Shown here in pieces: positions 56,554 to 64,000 of a stretch of 64,000 nt of DNA. The DNA is from Massilia antarctica (lineage in GTDB: Bacteria; Pseudomonadota; Gammaproteobacteria; Burkholderiales; Burkholderiaceae_D), in contig NZ_CP065053.1 in the NCBI RefSeq assembly GCF_015689335.1, positions 3,844,001 through 3,908,000 on the forward strand, in the 5' to 3' direction. The number at the start of each line of letters is the position of its first letter. Position 1 is the first letter of the stretch. The notes under the pieces were generated by a model, which was not told where the DNA came from, did not search any database, and saw only the letters and a program-made list of their open reading frames with translations. The position numbers and the translations under genes were made by a program.

Positions 56554-57345
56554 ATGAACACCTCCGCGCACGGGGCCAGCTTCGGCCTGGACAAGGACAC
56601 GCTCACCGATATCGCCCAGCAGCGCATGGCGCGCTCGCTGGTGTTCCCGCAATGGAGCACGCGCGAAAAAGTGGCCGCCACCTGCCGCATTTTGTTCGAG
56701 CACGGCCATGACTCCGGCCTGGCCGGACAGATCACGGCCAGGGGCGAGCAGGCGGGCACCTACGTCACCCAACGGCTGGGACTGGGCTTCGACGAAATCG
56801 AGGTCGACAACCTGCTGCTGGTGGACCAGGACCTGGAAGTGATCGAGGGCGATGGCATGGCCAATCCGGCCAACCGCTTCCACAGCTGGATTTACCGGGC
56901 CAGGCCGGACGTCCAGTGCATCGTGCACACGCACCCGATGCATGTGTGCGCGCTGTCGATCACGGGCACGCCGCTGCAGGTCGCCCAGATGGATGCCTGC
57001 ATGCTGTACGACGACGTGGCCTTCCTGGCCGCCTGGCCCGGTGTACCGGTCGGCAACAGCGAAGGGGAGATCATTACCCGGACCCTGGGTTCCAAGCGGG
57101 CGGCGGTGCTGGCCCACCATGGCCTGGTGGTCGCCTGCCGCTCGGTCGAGGAAGCGTGCGTGGTCGCCATCCAGTGCGAGCGCGCCGCGCGCATGCAGTT
57201 GCTCGCCGCCCCGGCGGGCCCGATCAATGCGCTCGATCCGGTCCTGGCGCGCGAAGCCCATGACTGGATCTTGCACGGGCAGCGGATCGAAGCCGCGTTC
57301 CATTACTTCGCCAGACGCGCCGCGCGCAGCCAGGCCCAGCGCTAG
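56554..57345 (+). CDS. Class II aldolase/adducin family protein
   Basis: 263 residues from the ATG at 56554, preceded by GGGGAG and 22 nt after the diiron oxidase stop. The metal-binding His residues are in VHTHPMH and AHHGLVV, and the fold motif RFHSWIYRARPDV is seen, matching the fuculose-aldolase/adducin family. Members cleave or form C-C bonds, decarboxylate or bind only. It is the last plus-strand gene of the cluster. A role in carbon-carbon bond chemistry on the product is a guess. Confidence 0.87.
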   Translation: MNTSAHGASFGLDKDTLTDIAQQRMARSLVFPQWSTREKVAATCRILFEHGHDSGLAGQITARGEQAGTYVTQRLGLGFDEIEVDNLLLVDQDLEVIEGDGMANPANRFHSWIYRARPDVQCIVHTHPMHVCALSITGTPLQVAQMDACMLYDDVAFLAAWPGVPVGNSEGEIITRTLGSKRAAVLAHHGLVVACRSVEEACVVAIQCERAARMQLLAAPAGPINALDPVLAREAHDWILHGQRIEAAFHYFARRAARSQAQR

Positions 57346-57497
57346 CCCGGCCTCCGGCCTTTGCCCCCTGCCGCCCGCCCGGCCACCGCCGTGGCAGGCG
57401 CCTGTTCGCCCCACCATCCCGTTGAAACGCAAGCAATGGCCTGCCTGCGCCTGAAGCCTGGCGCCGTTGATAACCATATGAAAGCACCGAATCGATC

Positions 57498-58586
57498 ATG
57501 ACGCAAAATCATTCCCCCGCTTCAGACTTTCTCTGCAATGAATTACGCTGGGCCGCCGTGCAGGCGCGCAATCCGGCGGCCGACCCCCATTTCGTGTACG
57601 CGGTCAAGACCACCGGTGTGTATTGCCGGCCCAGTTCGGCCGCGCGCTTGCCCAAGCGGGAGAACGTGGAGTTCTTCGATTCGCCGGCGGCGGCCGAAGC
57701 GGCAGGCTACCGCCCGAGCCGGCGCGCCGCGGGCGACCAGACCGCCAACGCCGCCCAGCGCGCGGCGCTGGTGGCCCGCGCTTGCCGCCTGATCGAAACG
57801 GGCGAAGCCCATCGCCTCGACCAGATTGCCGCCGAAGTGGGCGTGAGCGCGTTTCACTTCCATCGGATCTTCAAGGCCGAGACGGGCTTGACACCGAAGG
57901 CGTATACGTCGGCGGCGCGCGCGCGCAAGCTGCGCGAAGAACTGAGCGGCGCGGAGACTTCCGTCACCACCGCCATCTATAGCGCGGGCTTCAATTCGAA
58001 CAGCCGCTTTTACGAGGAATCGGACCGCCTGCTGGGGATGCGCGCCAGCGACTACCGGGCCGGCGGGCACAATGCGCTGATCCGCTTCGCCGTGGGGCAG
58101 TGCGCGCTGGGCGCGATCCTGGTCGCGCAGAGCCAGCGCGGCATTTGCGCCATCTCGCTCGGTGACGACCCCGACGTGCTGGTGCGCGAGTTGCAGGATC
58201 TGTTTCCCAAGGCGCAATTGATCGGGGGCGATGCCGAATTCGAACAACTGGTCGCGCAAGTGGTTGGATTCGTCGAGGCACCGGCCCTGGGCTTGAACCT
58301 GCCCCTGGACGTACAGGGTACGGCCTTCCAGGAGCGGGTCTGGCAAGCCCTGCGCGATATTCCGCCAGGCACCACCGTGAGCTATACCGATATTGCCGAG
58401 CGGATCGGCGCGGCCAAGGCCGTGCGCGCCGTGGCCCAAGCCTGCGGCGCCAACCGCATCGCCGTTGCCATCCCCTGCCACCGGGTGGTGCTGCGCAACG
58501 GCGATATTTCGGGCTACCGCTGGGGCGTCGAGCGCAAGCGCGAGTTGCTGCAGCGCGAAGCGATGGCGTTGGCGCCGGCCAATTAA
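57498..58586 (+). CDS. Ada-like AraC/methyl-DNA methyltransferase with degenerate zinc site
   Basis: 362 residues with the layout of E. coli Ada: an N-terminal metal-binding domain (1-80), an AraC-type HTH (about 95-190), and an O6-methylguanine transferase domain with the acceptor Cys in IPCHRVV. The N-terminal domain aligns well (FVYAVKTTGVYCRP), but only Cys43 (equivalent to Cys38) remains. The positions of Cys42, Cys69 and Cys72 are Ser47, Ser74 and Ala77. Zinc-dependent phosphotriester sensing is therefore probably lost, while O6-methylguanine repair should persist. It follows the biosynthetic cluster after 152 nt. Confidence 0.88.
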   Translation: MTQNHSPASDFLCNELRWAAVQARNPAADPHFVYAVKTTGVYCRPSSAARLPKRENVEFFDSPAAAEAAGYRPSRRAAGDQTANAAQRAALVARACRLIETGEAHRLDQIAAEVGVSAFHFHRIFKAETGLTPKAYTSAARARKLREELSGAETSVTTAIYSAGFNSNSRFYEESDRLLGMRASDYRAGGHNALIRFAVGQCALGAILVAQSQRGICAISLGDDPDVLVRELQDLFPKAQLIGGDAEFEQLVAQVVGFVEAPALGLNLPLDVQGTAFQERVWQALRDIPPGTTVSYTDIAERIGAAKAVRAVAQACGANRIAVAIPCHRVVLRNGDISGYRWGVERKRELLQREAMALAPAN

Positions 58587-58613
58587 CGGCGTGCTTCCGG
58601 CAGGCGCCACGCC

Positions 58614-59849
58614 TTATACCGACACGCTGGCGTGGACGACCTTGTCGTGTTCGCGCGCCATGATCTTTTCCGCCATCAGCCTGCCGCGCGCGATCATCGG
58701 CCGCTCGACCAGACGATAGATGAGTTCGGTCATGCCCAGCACCAGCGCGAACATCAAGACCGTGTATGCCAGCCACAGGTCGGAGTTGATCGGCATGCCG
58801 CGCTGGCGGGTGTAGCGGAACATGATTTCCATGGTCAGGAAGAACATCGGCAAGTGCACGAGATAGATGGTGTAGGAGCGCTTGCCGATATAGTCGAGTA
58901 CGATCTGCAGCGGCCAGGGGAACACCACCAGGCCGCCTTCGCAAGCGGCGATGAACACCAGCACGATGGACAGGGCGCACACGACCGGCACGACCACGGT
59001 ATTGCTGAAGCCCAGGCCGGTGGCGCCGGCGATCGCCACCGCCAGCACGCTGACCAGAACCGCGCCCGCATAGCGGTGGCGGCCGGCGTGCACGCGGATC
59101 GCCGAAAACCACGGTTGCGCGGTAAACAGATACAGCAGGCAGCCGTACAGCAAGCCGTCGCAGCGGCTTTGCGTGTAAAAGAACACGTGCACCGGATTGG
59201 ACAAGGTAAAGGGGCGGATCACGAAGGACACCACGGCCAGCGCGCCGACCAGCAGCAGCACGCGCTGGCGCGTGGTGCGCGCCAACAGCAGGAAGATCGG
59301 AAAGAACAGGTAAAACTGTTCTTCCACAGACAAGCTCCAGAAGGGCGCCAGCGGTACCCCTTGCGCCGTCTTGTGCTCGGGCAGCCAGTAATTGAAGGTG
59401 TAGGTGAACACATTGATCGCGGCCTGCACGTTGTAGACGGAATTGGCGAAATAGTGTCCTTCGTTGAAAAATTCGCCGCATACCAGGACCAGCGCGATCA
59501 CGCACCACGCCACCGGCAGGATGCGGAATATCCGGCGCACGTAAAACGCCTTGATGGTCGACGCGAGCGAAAAGGGCTGGTTGCGCAGTTTGTCGAATTC
59601 GCCGACGATGGTCTTGGAGATGATAAAGCCGGAGATGACGAAAAACAGATCGACCCCGCCCCAGGACATGCTGAACAGATCGAGTACCGAGGTCGACTCC
59701 TTGAACGTCATGGTGAACGTCCAGGGGAAAAACACCTGGCGGAAATGCACGAAGAAAGTCAGGATCACGGCCACCGCCCGCAAGCGGTCCAGTTCAAGAT
59801 TGCGTGACGGGGGCATGCTGTGGCTATCCATCAGTGTCAGTTTGGTCAT
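58614..59849 (-). CDS. Acyltransferase 3 family membrane protein
   Basis: 411 residues from the ATG at 59849; later ATGs at 59831 and 59816 are also possible. About ten hydrophobic helices, beginning with LELDRLRAVAVILTFFVHF, which carries the family Arg and His residues, then FFVISGFIISKT and FWSLSVEEQFYLFFP. These are hallmarks of OafA/NodX/YrhL O-acyltransferases, which acylate polysaccharides, peptidoglycan or small molecules. The 3' end converges with the Ada-like gene. The SDR gene lies 90 nt upstream on the same strand. Confidence 0.87.
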   Translation of the reverse strand: MTKLTLMDSHSMPPSRNLELDRLRAVAVILTFFVHFRQVFFPWTFTMTFKESTSVLDLFSMSWGGVDLFFVISGFIISKTIVGEFDKLRNQPFSLASTIKAFYVRRIFRILPVAWCVIALVLVCGEFFNEGHYFANSVYNVQAAINVFTYTFNYWLPEHKTAQGVPLAPFWSLSVEEQFYLFFPIFLLLARTTRQRVLLLVGALAVVSFVIRPFTLSNPVHVFFYTQSRCDGLLYGCLLYLFTAQPWFSAIRVHAGRHRYAGAVLVSVLAVAIAGATGLGFSNTVVVPVVCALSIVLVFIAACEGGLVVFPWPLQIVLDYIGKRSYTIYLVHLPMFFLTMEIMFRYTRQRGMPINSDLWLAYTVLMFALVLGMTELIYRLVERPMIARGRLMAEKIMAREHDKVVHASVSV

Positions 59850-59939
59850 GGCGATCGCAGGGAAAGGAAGGGACCGTGTCCGCCGCGGCGGCGCCGTGCG
59901 GCGCGCCGCGTCTGGCGGACGCACGCGGGGGACGAGGGC

Positions 59940-60686
59940 TTACAGCCTGGCGCCGCCGTCGGCCTGGATGATGTCGCCGCTGATCCAGCGCGCCGCATCC
60001 GAGGCGAGGAAGGCCACGACGTCGCCGATATCGTCCGGCTGCGCGACCCGTTTGATGGCCTGCATGCCGAGCACGAACTCGCGGCCGGCGTCGGTCCTGA
60101 CGAATTCGGACATATCGGTATCGACCACGCCGGGCGCCACGCCGTTGACCCGGATGCCGCGCTCGCCCAAGGCATGGGCGAAATGCCGCACCAGGGTCTC
60201 GACCGCGCCCTTGGTCGCCGCGTACGCCGAGATATCGCCCACCGTCGAGCGGGCCGCCAGGGACGATAGCAGGATGATGCTGCTATCGTTGGCGAACAGC
60301 GGCAGCAGTTGCTGCACCAGGAAATAGGGCGCCCGCACATTCACCGCGAACAGGCGGTCGAAGTCCTCGATGCCCATTTCGGCGATCGGCGCGTTTTTGG
60401 CCAGGCCGGCATTGGCGACCAGGATATGCAGGGACGGACCGGCCAGTTCGCGCACCATGACGGCGAGCTTGTGCGCGCCATCGGGCGCCGCCAGGTCGGC
60501 GGCGATGGCATGGGCCCGGCCGCCGGCAGCGGCGATCTCGGCCACCACGGCGGCGGCCTTGTCCATGCCCTGGTTGCAATGGACCAGCACGTGGGCGCCG
60601 CCACGCGCGAGCGTGAGGGCAATGGAGCGGCCGATGCCGCGCGATGCGCCTGTGACGAGCGCGGTTTTTCCTTCAAACTGGTTCAT
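59940..60686 (-). CDS. Short-chain dehydrogenase (FabG-like)
   Basis: 248 residues from the ATG at 60686 (MNQFEGKTALVTGASRGIG); a start at 60704 is in frame but has a poorer context. Cofactor motif TGASRGIG, NAG, catalytic Ser in LLSSLAARS and YAATKGA are present. The ending DIIQADGGARL is typical of 3-oxoacyl-ACP reductase-like SDRs. It may share a transcript with the acyltransferase gene downstream. Links to the cluster across the Ada-like gene are uncertain. Confidence 0.9.
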   Translation of the reverse strand: MNQFEGKTALVTGASRGIGRSIALTLARGGAHVLVHCNQGMDKAAAVVAEIAAAGGRAHAIAADLAAPDGAHKLAVMVRELAGPSLHILVANAGLAKNAPIAEMGIEDFDRLFAVNVRAPYFLVQQLLPLFANDSSIILLSSLAARSTVGDISAYAATKGAVETLVRHFAHALGERGIRVNGVAPGVVDTDMSEFVRTDAGREFVLGMQAIKRVAQPDDIGDVVAFLASDAARWISGDIIQADGGARL

Positions 60687-60906
60687 GGTTCTGTTTCCAT
60701 CCATTGTCGGTAAGGCGCCTCAAGGTCCATGTGCGCCACCGTCCACCGGAAGGCGCCAGCATGGAACAAACCTGCAAACATCCGTGTCCCAGGCGGCGCG
60801 CGCTTAGGTGTCGGATTGCCGAGTATAGGGATGGAGGAAGGCGTAAAAACTCTGTTTCTTGCTTCTAAATTCGTAAAGTAGTCAGAAAGGCTATTCTGTT
60901 CGCCCG

Positions 60907-61012
60907 TGGCGCAAGCGATCTCTTCTCGCAGGCGCGAGCGATCACTTGTCGCAGGCGTGAACGATCCCTTCTCGCTGGCGCGAACGATCGCTTGTCGCTG
61001 ACGTGAACGACG
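60907..61012. repeat. 23-bp tandem repeat, four copies plus a partial
   Basis: Copies at 60907-60929, 60930-60952, 60953-60975 and 60976-60998, then a diverged start at 60999. The consensus is about GGCGYGARCGATCNCTTSTC plus GC. It lies in a 435-nt gene-free stretch (60687-61121). The rest of that stretch has an AT-rich patch near 60840-60890, which may hold the SDR promoter. Confidence 0.85.
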
Positions 61013-61081
61013 TCCCGCGCGGACGCAGGCGCCCGCTGGTAACGCGTGCGTTACGCAGCGGGCACCCAATCCTGCGCGGGA
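61013..61081. repeat. Nested inverted repeat
   Basis: Outer arms TCCCGCGC (61013-61020) and GCGCGGGA (61074-61081) enclose an inner near-perfect 15-nt palindrome (61031-61045 with 61048-61063, one extra base). It is REP-like and directly follows the 23-bp tandem repeats. It also lies after the lipoprotein gene on the minus strand, where it could act as a transcript end structure. Confidence 0.65.
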
Positions 61082-61121
61082 ACGAGGCTGTGGGTGCGCG
61101 GATGGGCGGCGCAGGCGCGGG

Positions 61122-61628
61122 TCAGTGCTTGTTTTTGCCTTTGTCGGTCGTCGTGGTGCTGCTGGTGCCCGAGGTGTCGGTGCCACTGGTTCCCGATGTG
61201 CCGCTGGTTCCGGAGCCAGATGTGCCGCTGGTGCCAGATGTGCCGCTGGTGCCGGAAGTACCCGACGTACCGCTGGTGCCGCTGCCGGAGGTGCCGGTCC
61301 CCGACGTGCCGCTGCCGGTATCACCCGTGGTGCCGCTGGTGCCGGTGCCGCTGGTGCCCGTACCGCTGGTCCCGGTGCCGCTCGTGCCGCTGGTGCCCGT
61401 ACCGCTCGTCCCGGTGCCGCTCGTGCCGCTGGTGCTGGTATCGCCAGTACCCGTGGTGCCGCTGGTGCCGCTGGTACCGGAGGTGGTGCCGGATGTGGTT
61501 CCGGAGGTGGCGGTGTCGCTGGTGCCCGTGCCGGTGGCGGGGGTGTCATTGCGCTTGCAGGCAACGAGCATGGACGCCAGCAGCGCCGCAGTCAGCAGGA
61601 TTTTTGGTGCGGTGGTGAATGGTTTCAT
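61122..61628 (-). CDS. Lipoprotein with Gly-Thr-Ser repeat tail
   Basis: 168 residues. The signal peptide ends in a lipobox LVAC (Cys24), so it is lipid-anchored. Residues from about 32 to 160 are almost only Gly, Thr and Ser with occasional Asp, in short units such as GTSGTGTSG, then a basic end KGKNKH. Such a chain is expected to be flexible and possibly surface-exposed. The repeat DNA is likely to vary in length between strains. No function can be assigned. The strict lipobox and the unbroken frame support it being real. Confidence 0.7.
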   Translation of the reverse strand: MKPFTTAPKILLTAALLASMLVACKRNDTPATGTGTSDTATSGTTSGTTSGTSGTSGTTGTGDTSTSGTSGTGTSGTGTSGTSGTGTSGTGTSGTGTSGTTGDTGSGTSGTGTSGSGTSGTSGTSGTSGTSGTSGTSGSGTSGTSGTSGTDTSGTSSTTTTDKGKNKH

Positions 61629-61926
61629 TGTTTACTCCTCGGTCACGTCAATTGAGTACCGCTGCCTGTCTTTCCAACTTGCCGCAGGCAACGGCGCCAG
61701 GTCGATCCTGCCGGACATACCACGCGCCCGGCCAGGACCATCAGGGAACCGACGTCGTGGATAACGCGGTCCCATTTGCTGATGCGCGAATTCGACTGTA
61801 GAAATTAGACTTTCAACATCTGCGCCAGTTCATATTAATTTGCGTATCTGACGTAGATTTACCTCCATGTCCGCGCAATTTGATACCGATCAAACGTTTT
61901 GCTCGGCCGCGACCGTTCCGTCGACT

Positions 61927-62847
61927 TCAGGAACTGGCGGCTTGCTCCATCAGGGCCGGAATTTCGGCCGGAATCTCACGTGCCAGATAGCCCAGTATGC
62001 CAAAGCGCAAGGCCAGCTGCTCGCCCGCCTGCGCGTGCAGGGCCACGCCCCAGCAGGTAGCCTGGGCCAGGGTGGCGCCGCGCGCCGCCAGTCCGGCGAT
62101 GATGCCGGCCAGGGTGTCGCCGGAGCCGGAAATGGCCAGGCCCACGTTGCCGCCTTGGTGCTGCCAGGGGCCGCCTTGCGGCGCGCTGATCACGGTGCGC
62201 GCGCCTTTCAAGGCCACCACTGCGTTCCAGGCCTGCGCCGCGTCCCTGGCAGCGCCGTCGGGGTCGGCCAGGATGTCTTCCTTGGGATTGCCGCTCAGGT
62301 GCGCCATCTCGCCCGCATGCGGGGTCAGGATTACGGTCTCGGCAAAGCGGAACGGTGCGTTCTCGCCGTCGAGGTCGGGATTGGTCACGATGCCCATCGC
62401 GTTGGCGTCGAGTACCACCTTGACGCCTTGCAGGCGCGGCAGCAAGGCGCGCACCAGTGCCGCCGTGGCCGCTTCATCCTGCATGCCAGGGCCGATCAGC
62501 ACGGCGTCGACCTTGTCGGCCAGCGGGTCGAGCGCAGCCAGCGCATCGCGCTCGAAGCCGCCTTCGGCCGTTTCGCGCAAGCCGATCACGCGCGCTTCCG
62601 GCATGGCCAGGGCCACCAGTTGCGCCACGCTGGCGCCGGTGGCGATGGTCAGCTTGCCGGCGCCGGCGCGCAAGGCCGCGGTGGCCGCCAGGATCACGGC
62701 ACCCGGCATTTCGCACGAACCGCCCAGGATCAGCACGTGGCCGCGCCGTTCCTTGTCGCCTTCGGCGGGCGGCATGGGCAGCGGCCAGGCGCGCAGGGCG
62801 GCGCTGTCGATGGTGATCATGTGGGTGCTGGCGAGCGGCATGTCCAT
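61927..62847 (-). CDS. nnrD: ADP-dependent NAD(P)H-hydrate dehydratase
   Basis: Repairs hydrated NADH/NADPH using ADP. 306 residues from the ATG at 62847; in-frame alternatives exist at 62886 and 62820. The ribokinase-like fold is shown by HVLILGGSCEMPGA, a LIGPGMQ motif, VLDANAM, LTPHAGEMAHL and the C-terminal ISGSGDTLAGIIAGL. The epimerase (NnrE) domain, which is often fused, is absent and must be encoded elsewhere. It starts 13 nt after the upstream histidine phosphatase gene, so the two form an operon. Confidence 0.92.
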   Translation of the reverse strand: MDMPLASTHMITIDSAALRAWPLPMPPAEGDKERRGHVLILGGSCEMPGAVILAATAALRAGAGKLTIATGASVAQLVALAMPEARVIGLRETAEGGFERDALAALDPLADKVDAVLIGPGMQDEAATAALVRALLPRLQGVKVVLDANAMGIVTNPDLDGENAPFRFAETVILTPHAGEMAHLSGNPKEDILADPDGAARDAAQAWNAVVALKGARTVISAPQGGPWQHQGGNVGLAISGSGDTLAGIIAGLAARGATLAQATCWGVALHAQAGEQLALRFGILGYLAREIPAEIPALMEQAASS

Positions 62848-62860
62848 GGGACCGGCGCGC

Positions 62861-63625
62861 CTACGCTTTCGGAGCAGCGGGCACATCTTTTTGAGCCGTG
62901 ACCGGCGTGCCTGCCGCTTCCAGGGGAGCGACGAAATTAGTCAGTTGCAAGCCGAGCTTGCCGTGCTTGCCCTGGGTGGGATCGAAGCTGTACGAAGTCA
63001 CCGAGCAGTTCGGCACGTCGGCGGCCCGGTCGAAGGCGAGGATGGCCGCTTCGTCGAGCCGCTCGAACAGGTAGCGCAAGCAGTTGACCGTGACCTGGTG
63101 GCCGACGATCAGCACGCGCTCCTTGCAGAATTCGCGGGTGATGGTGTCGATGATGCTGCGCAGGCGCAAGATCACATCGCACCAGCTTTCGCCGCCGGGC
63201 GGGCGGAAGTAGAACTTGCCCACGTGCTGGCGCTGCTCGTACAGCTCCGGATATTGATGCTCGATGCCGAGCACGGTGAGGCGGTCGAGGATGCCGAATT
63301 CCTTTTCGCGCAGGCGCTCGTCCACCTGCACCGCCATCAGGCTGCCTGGTCCGAGTTGTTCCATGATGATGCGGGCGGTCTCGGCCGCGCGGACGTAGGG
63401 GGAATGCAGCACCACGTTCGGCCGCTGGTCTTGCGGCATGGCCGCGAACCAGGTGGCCAGCGCGCGCGCCTGTTCGGCGCCGAGCGGGGAGAGCGGCACG
63501 TCGACATCGCGCTCGGCGATATCGATATGCAGGCCGGCCGCCGCTTCAGCCGCGTCGCGCGCCACGTTACCGGCGCTTTGTCCGTGCCTGACCAGCCAGA
63601 TCTGTTGGGGCCACTTTTGTTCCAT
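62861..63625 (-). CDS. Histidine phosphatase family protein
   Basis: 254 residues of the phosphoglycerate mutase superfamily. The catalytic RHG motif is in IWLVRHGQSAGN (about 9-20), with the second Arg in LHSPYVRAAETA, the acid-base Glu near LREKEFGILD, and the second His in VLIVGHQVTVN. It is probably a phosphatase acting on a small phosphometabolite. It is upstream of nnrD and may be expressed with it. The target is unknown. Confidence 0.9.
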   Translation of the reverse strand: MEQKWPQQIWLVRHGQSAGNVARDAAEAAAGLHIDIAERDVDVPLSPLGAEQARALATWFAAMPQDQRPNVVLHSPYVRAAETARIIMEQLGPGSLMAVQVDERLREKEFGILDRLTVLGIEHQYPELYEQRQHVGKFYFRPPGGESWCDVILRLRSIIDTITREFCKERVLIVGHQVTVNCLRYLFERLDEAAILAFDRAADVPNCSVTSYSFDPTQGKHGKLGLQLTNFVAPLEAAGTPVTAQKDVPAAPKA

Positions 63626-63718
63626 CGATTCGCCTGCCGTTGAAATGTTGACGCGACGTCATCATAGACGGATTCGGCGGGAGATCAGCGCACGATACAA
63701 CCAGTTGTAGCATATGGT

Positions 63719-64000
63719 TTACGCCGCTTTCTCGTCGGCATCGAGATTGAGCGCGGTGTCGCTGTTGAAGATGGCCATGTCGGTCTGGCCCAGCACGCGG
63801 CTGGTGACCGTGCCGGCCGTAATCGAGCCGCTGACGTTGAGCGCGGTGCGGCCCATGTCGATCAAAGGCTCGATGGAAATGAGCAAGCCTGCCAGGGCCA
63901 CCGGCAAGTCCATCGCCGACAGCACGATCAGGGCCGCGAAGGTGGCGCCGCCGCCCACGCCCGCCACGCCGACCGAGCCGACCGTGATGATGGCGATCAG
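63719..64000 (-). CDS. DAACS-family dicarboxylate/amino acid:cation symporter, C-terminal part
   Basis: Only the last 93 codons are inside the window; the frame stays open to base 64000. The segment has the C-terminal transport-core motif [17 protein letters not shown] followed by [11 protein letters not shown]. This matches sodium- or proton-coupled symporters of the GltP/TcyP group. The wording around [12 protein letters not shown] is closest, from memory, to the L-cystine transporter TcyP. The substrate is unsure from this fragment. Confidence 0.8.
   Translation of the reverse strand: MIAIITVGSVGVAGVGGGATFAALIVLSAMDLPVALAGLLISIEPLIDMGRTALNVSGSITAGTVTSRVLGQTDMAIFNSDTALNLDADEKAA

Noticed and set aside
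60907..61012. CRISPR array
   Set aside because: The 23-nt units are directly adjacent with no spacers, and no cas gene is in the window.
61125..61655. Plus-strand frames of 176-253 residues over the lipoprotein gene
   Set aside because: Repeat DNA is open in several frames. Only the minus-strand frame has a signal peptide and lipobox.

Overview
The window is a GC-rich bacterial chromosome segment whose gene content suggests a betaproteobacterium of the Oxalobacteraceae, close to Massilia, Telluria or Janthinobacterium. The basis is gene content and order: a full wsp operon, argF next to argG, the M48 peptidase / pterin dehydratase / rsgA operon divergent from orn, a GH3 enzyme with a long C-terminal extension, and several small repeat families. 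This placement is inference; the window has no rRNA or marker gene that settles it. I found no tRNA, rRNA, CRISPR array or insertion sequence.

Layout. 1-2121: C-terminal part of a family 3 glycoside hydrolase, closed by a terminator. 2259-11178 (minus): a complete surface-sensing Wsp system (wspA-B-C-D-E-F-R) with the nucleoside phosphorylase gene ppnP at its end. 11356-13569 (minus): argF-argG. 13873-17728: a small hypothetical protein, an acetyltransferase and a large TPR-GAF histidine kinase. 17784-17916: nested palindromes. 17922-20424 (minus): M48 peptidase, pterin dehydratase, rsgA; orn diverges from them. 21268-25945: aldo/keto reductase, membrane patatin-like lipase, a 57-residue charged protein, HPP-CBS membrane protein. 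26014-29379 (minus): an 1121-residue protein of unknown function. 29472-38510: SEC-C protein, srkA, a 1076-residue coiled-coil protein, a periplasmic binding protein, an inverted pair of composite repeats, and a polysaccharide deacetylase-caspase-TPR fusion. 38696-45035: DUF475 membrane protein, divergent PAP2 protein, and an RND efflux pair.

45842-57345 is the most interesting region: ten plus-strand genes that look like a compact biosynthetic cluster. The first two encode homologues of the archaeal-type dehydroquinate synthase II and the matching class I aldolase. In Streptomyces this pair (GriH/GriI) makes 3-amino-4-hydroxybenzoic acid from aspartate semialdehyde and dihydroxyacetone phosphate. 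They are followed by an AMP-forming ligase, a methyltransferase, an aromatic-ring flavin monooxygenase, a cupin, a short-chain dehydrogenase, a Tat-exported GMC oxidoreductase, a heme-oxygenase-like diiron enzyme and a class II aldolase. No PKS, NRPS or carrier protein is visible, so the product is probably a small modified aminophenol-type molecule. Its structure cannot be read from the sequence.

57498-64000: an Ada-like protein lacking three of four zinc cysteines, an acyltransferase and a short-chain dehydrogenase, a repeat-rich intergenic stretch, a Gly-Thr-Ser repeat lipoprotein, an NAD(P)HX dehydratase, a histidine phosphatase, and the end of a DAACS-family symporter cut by the window edge.
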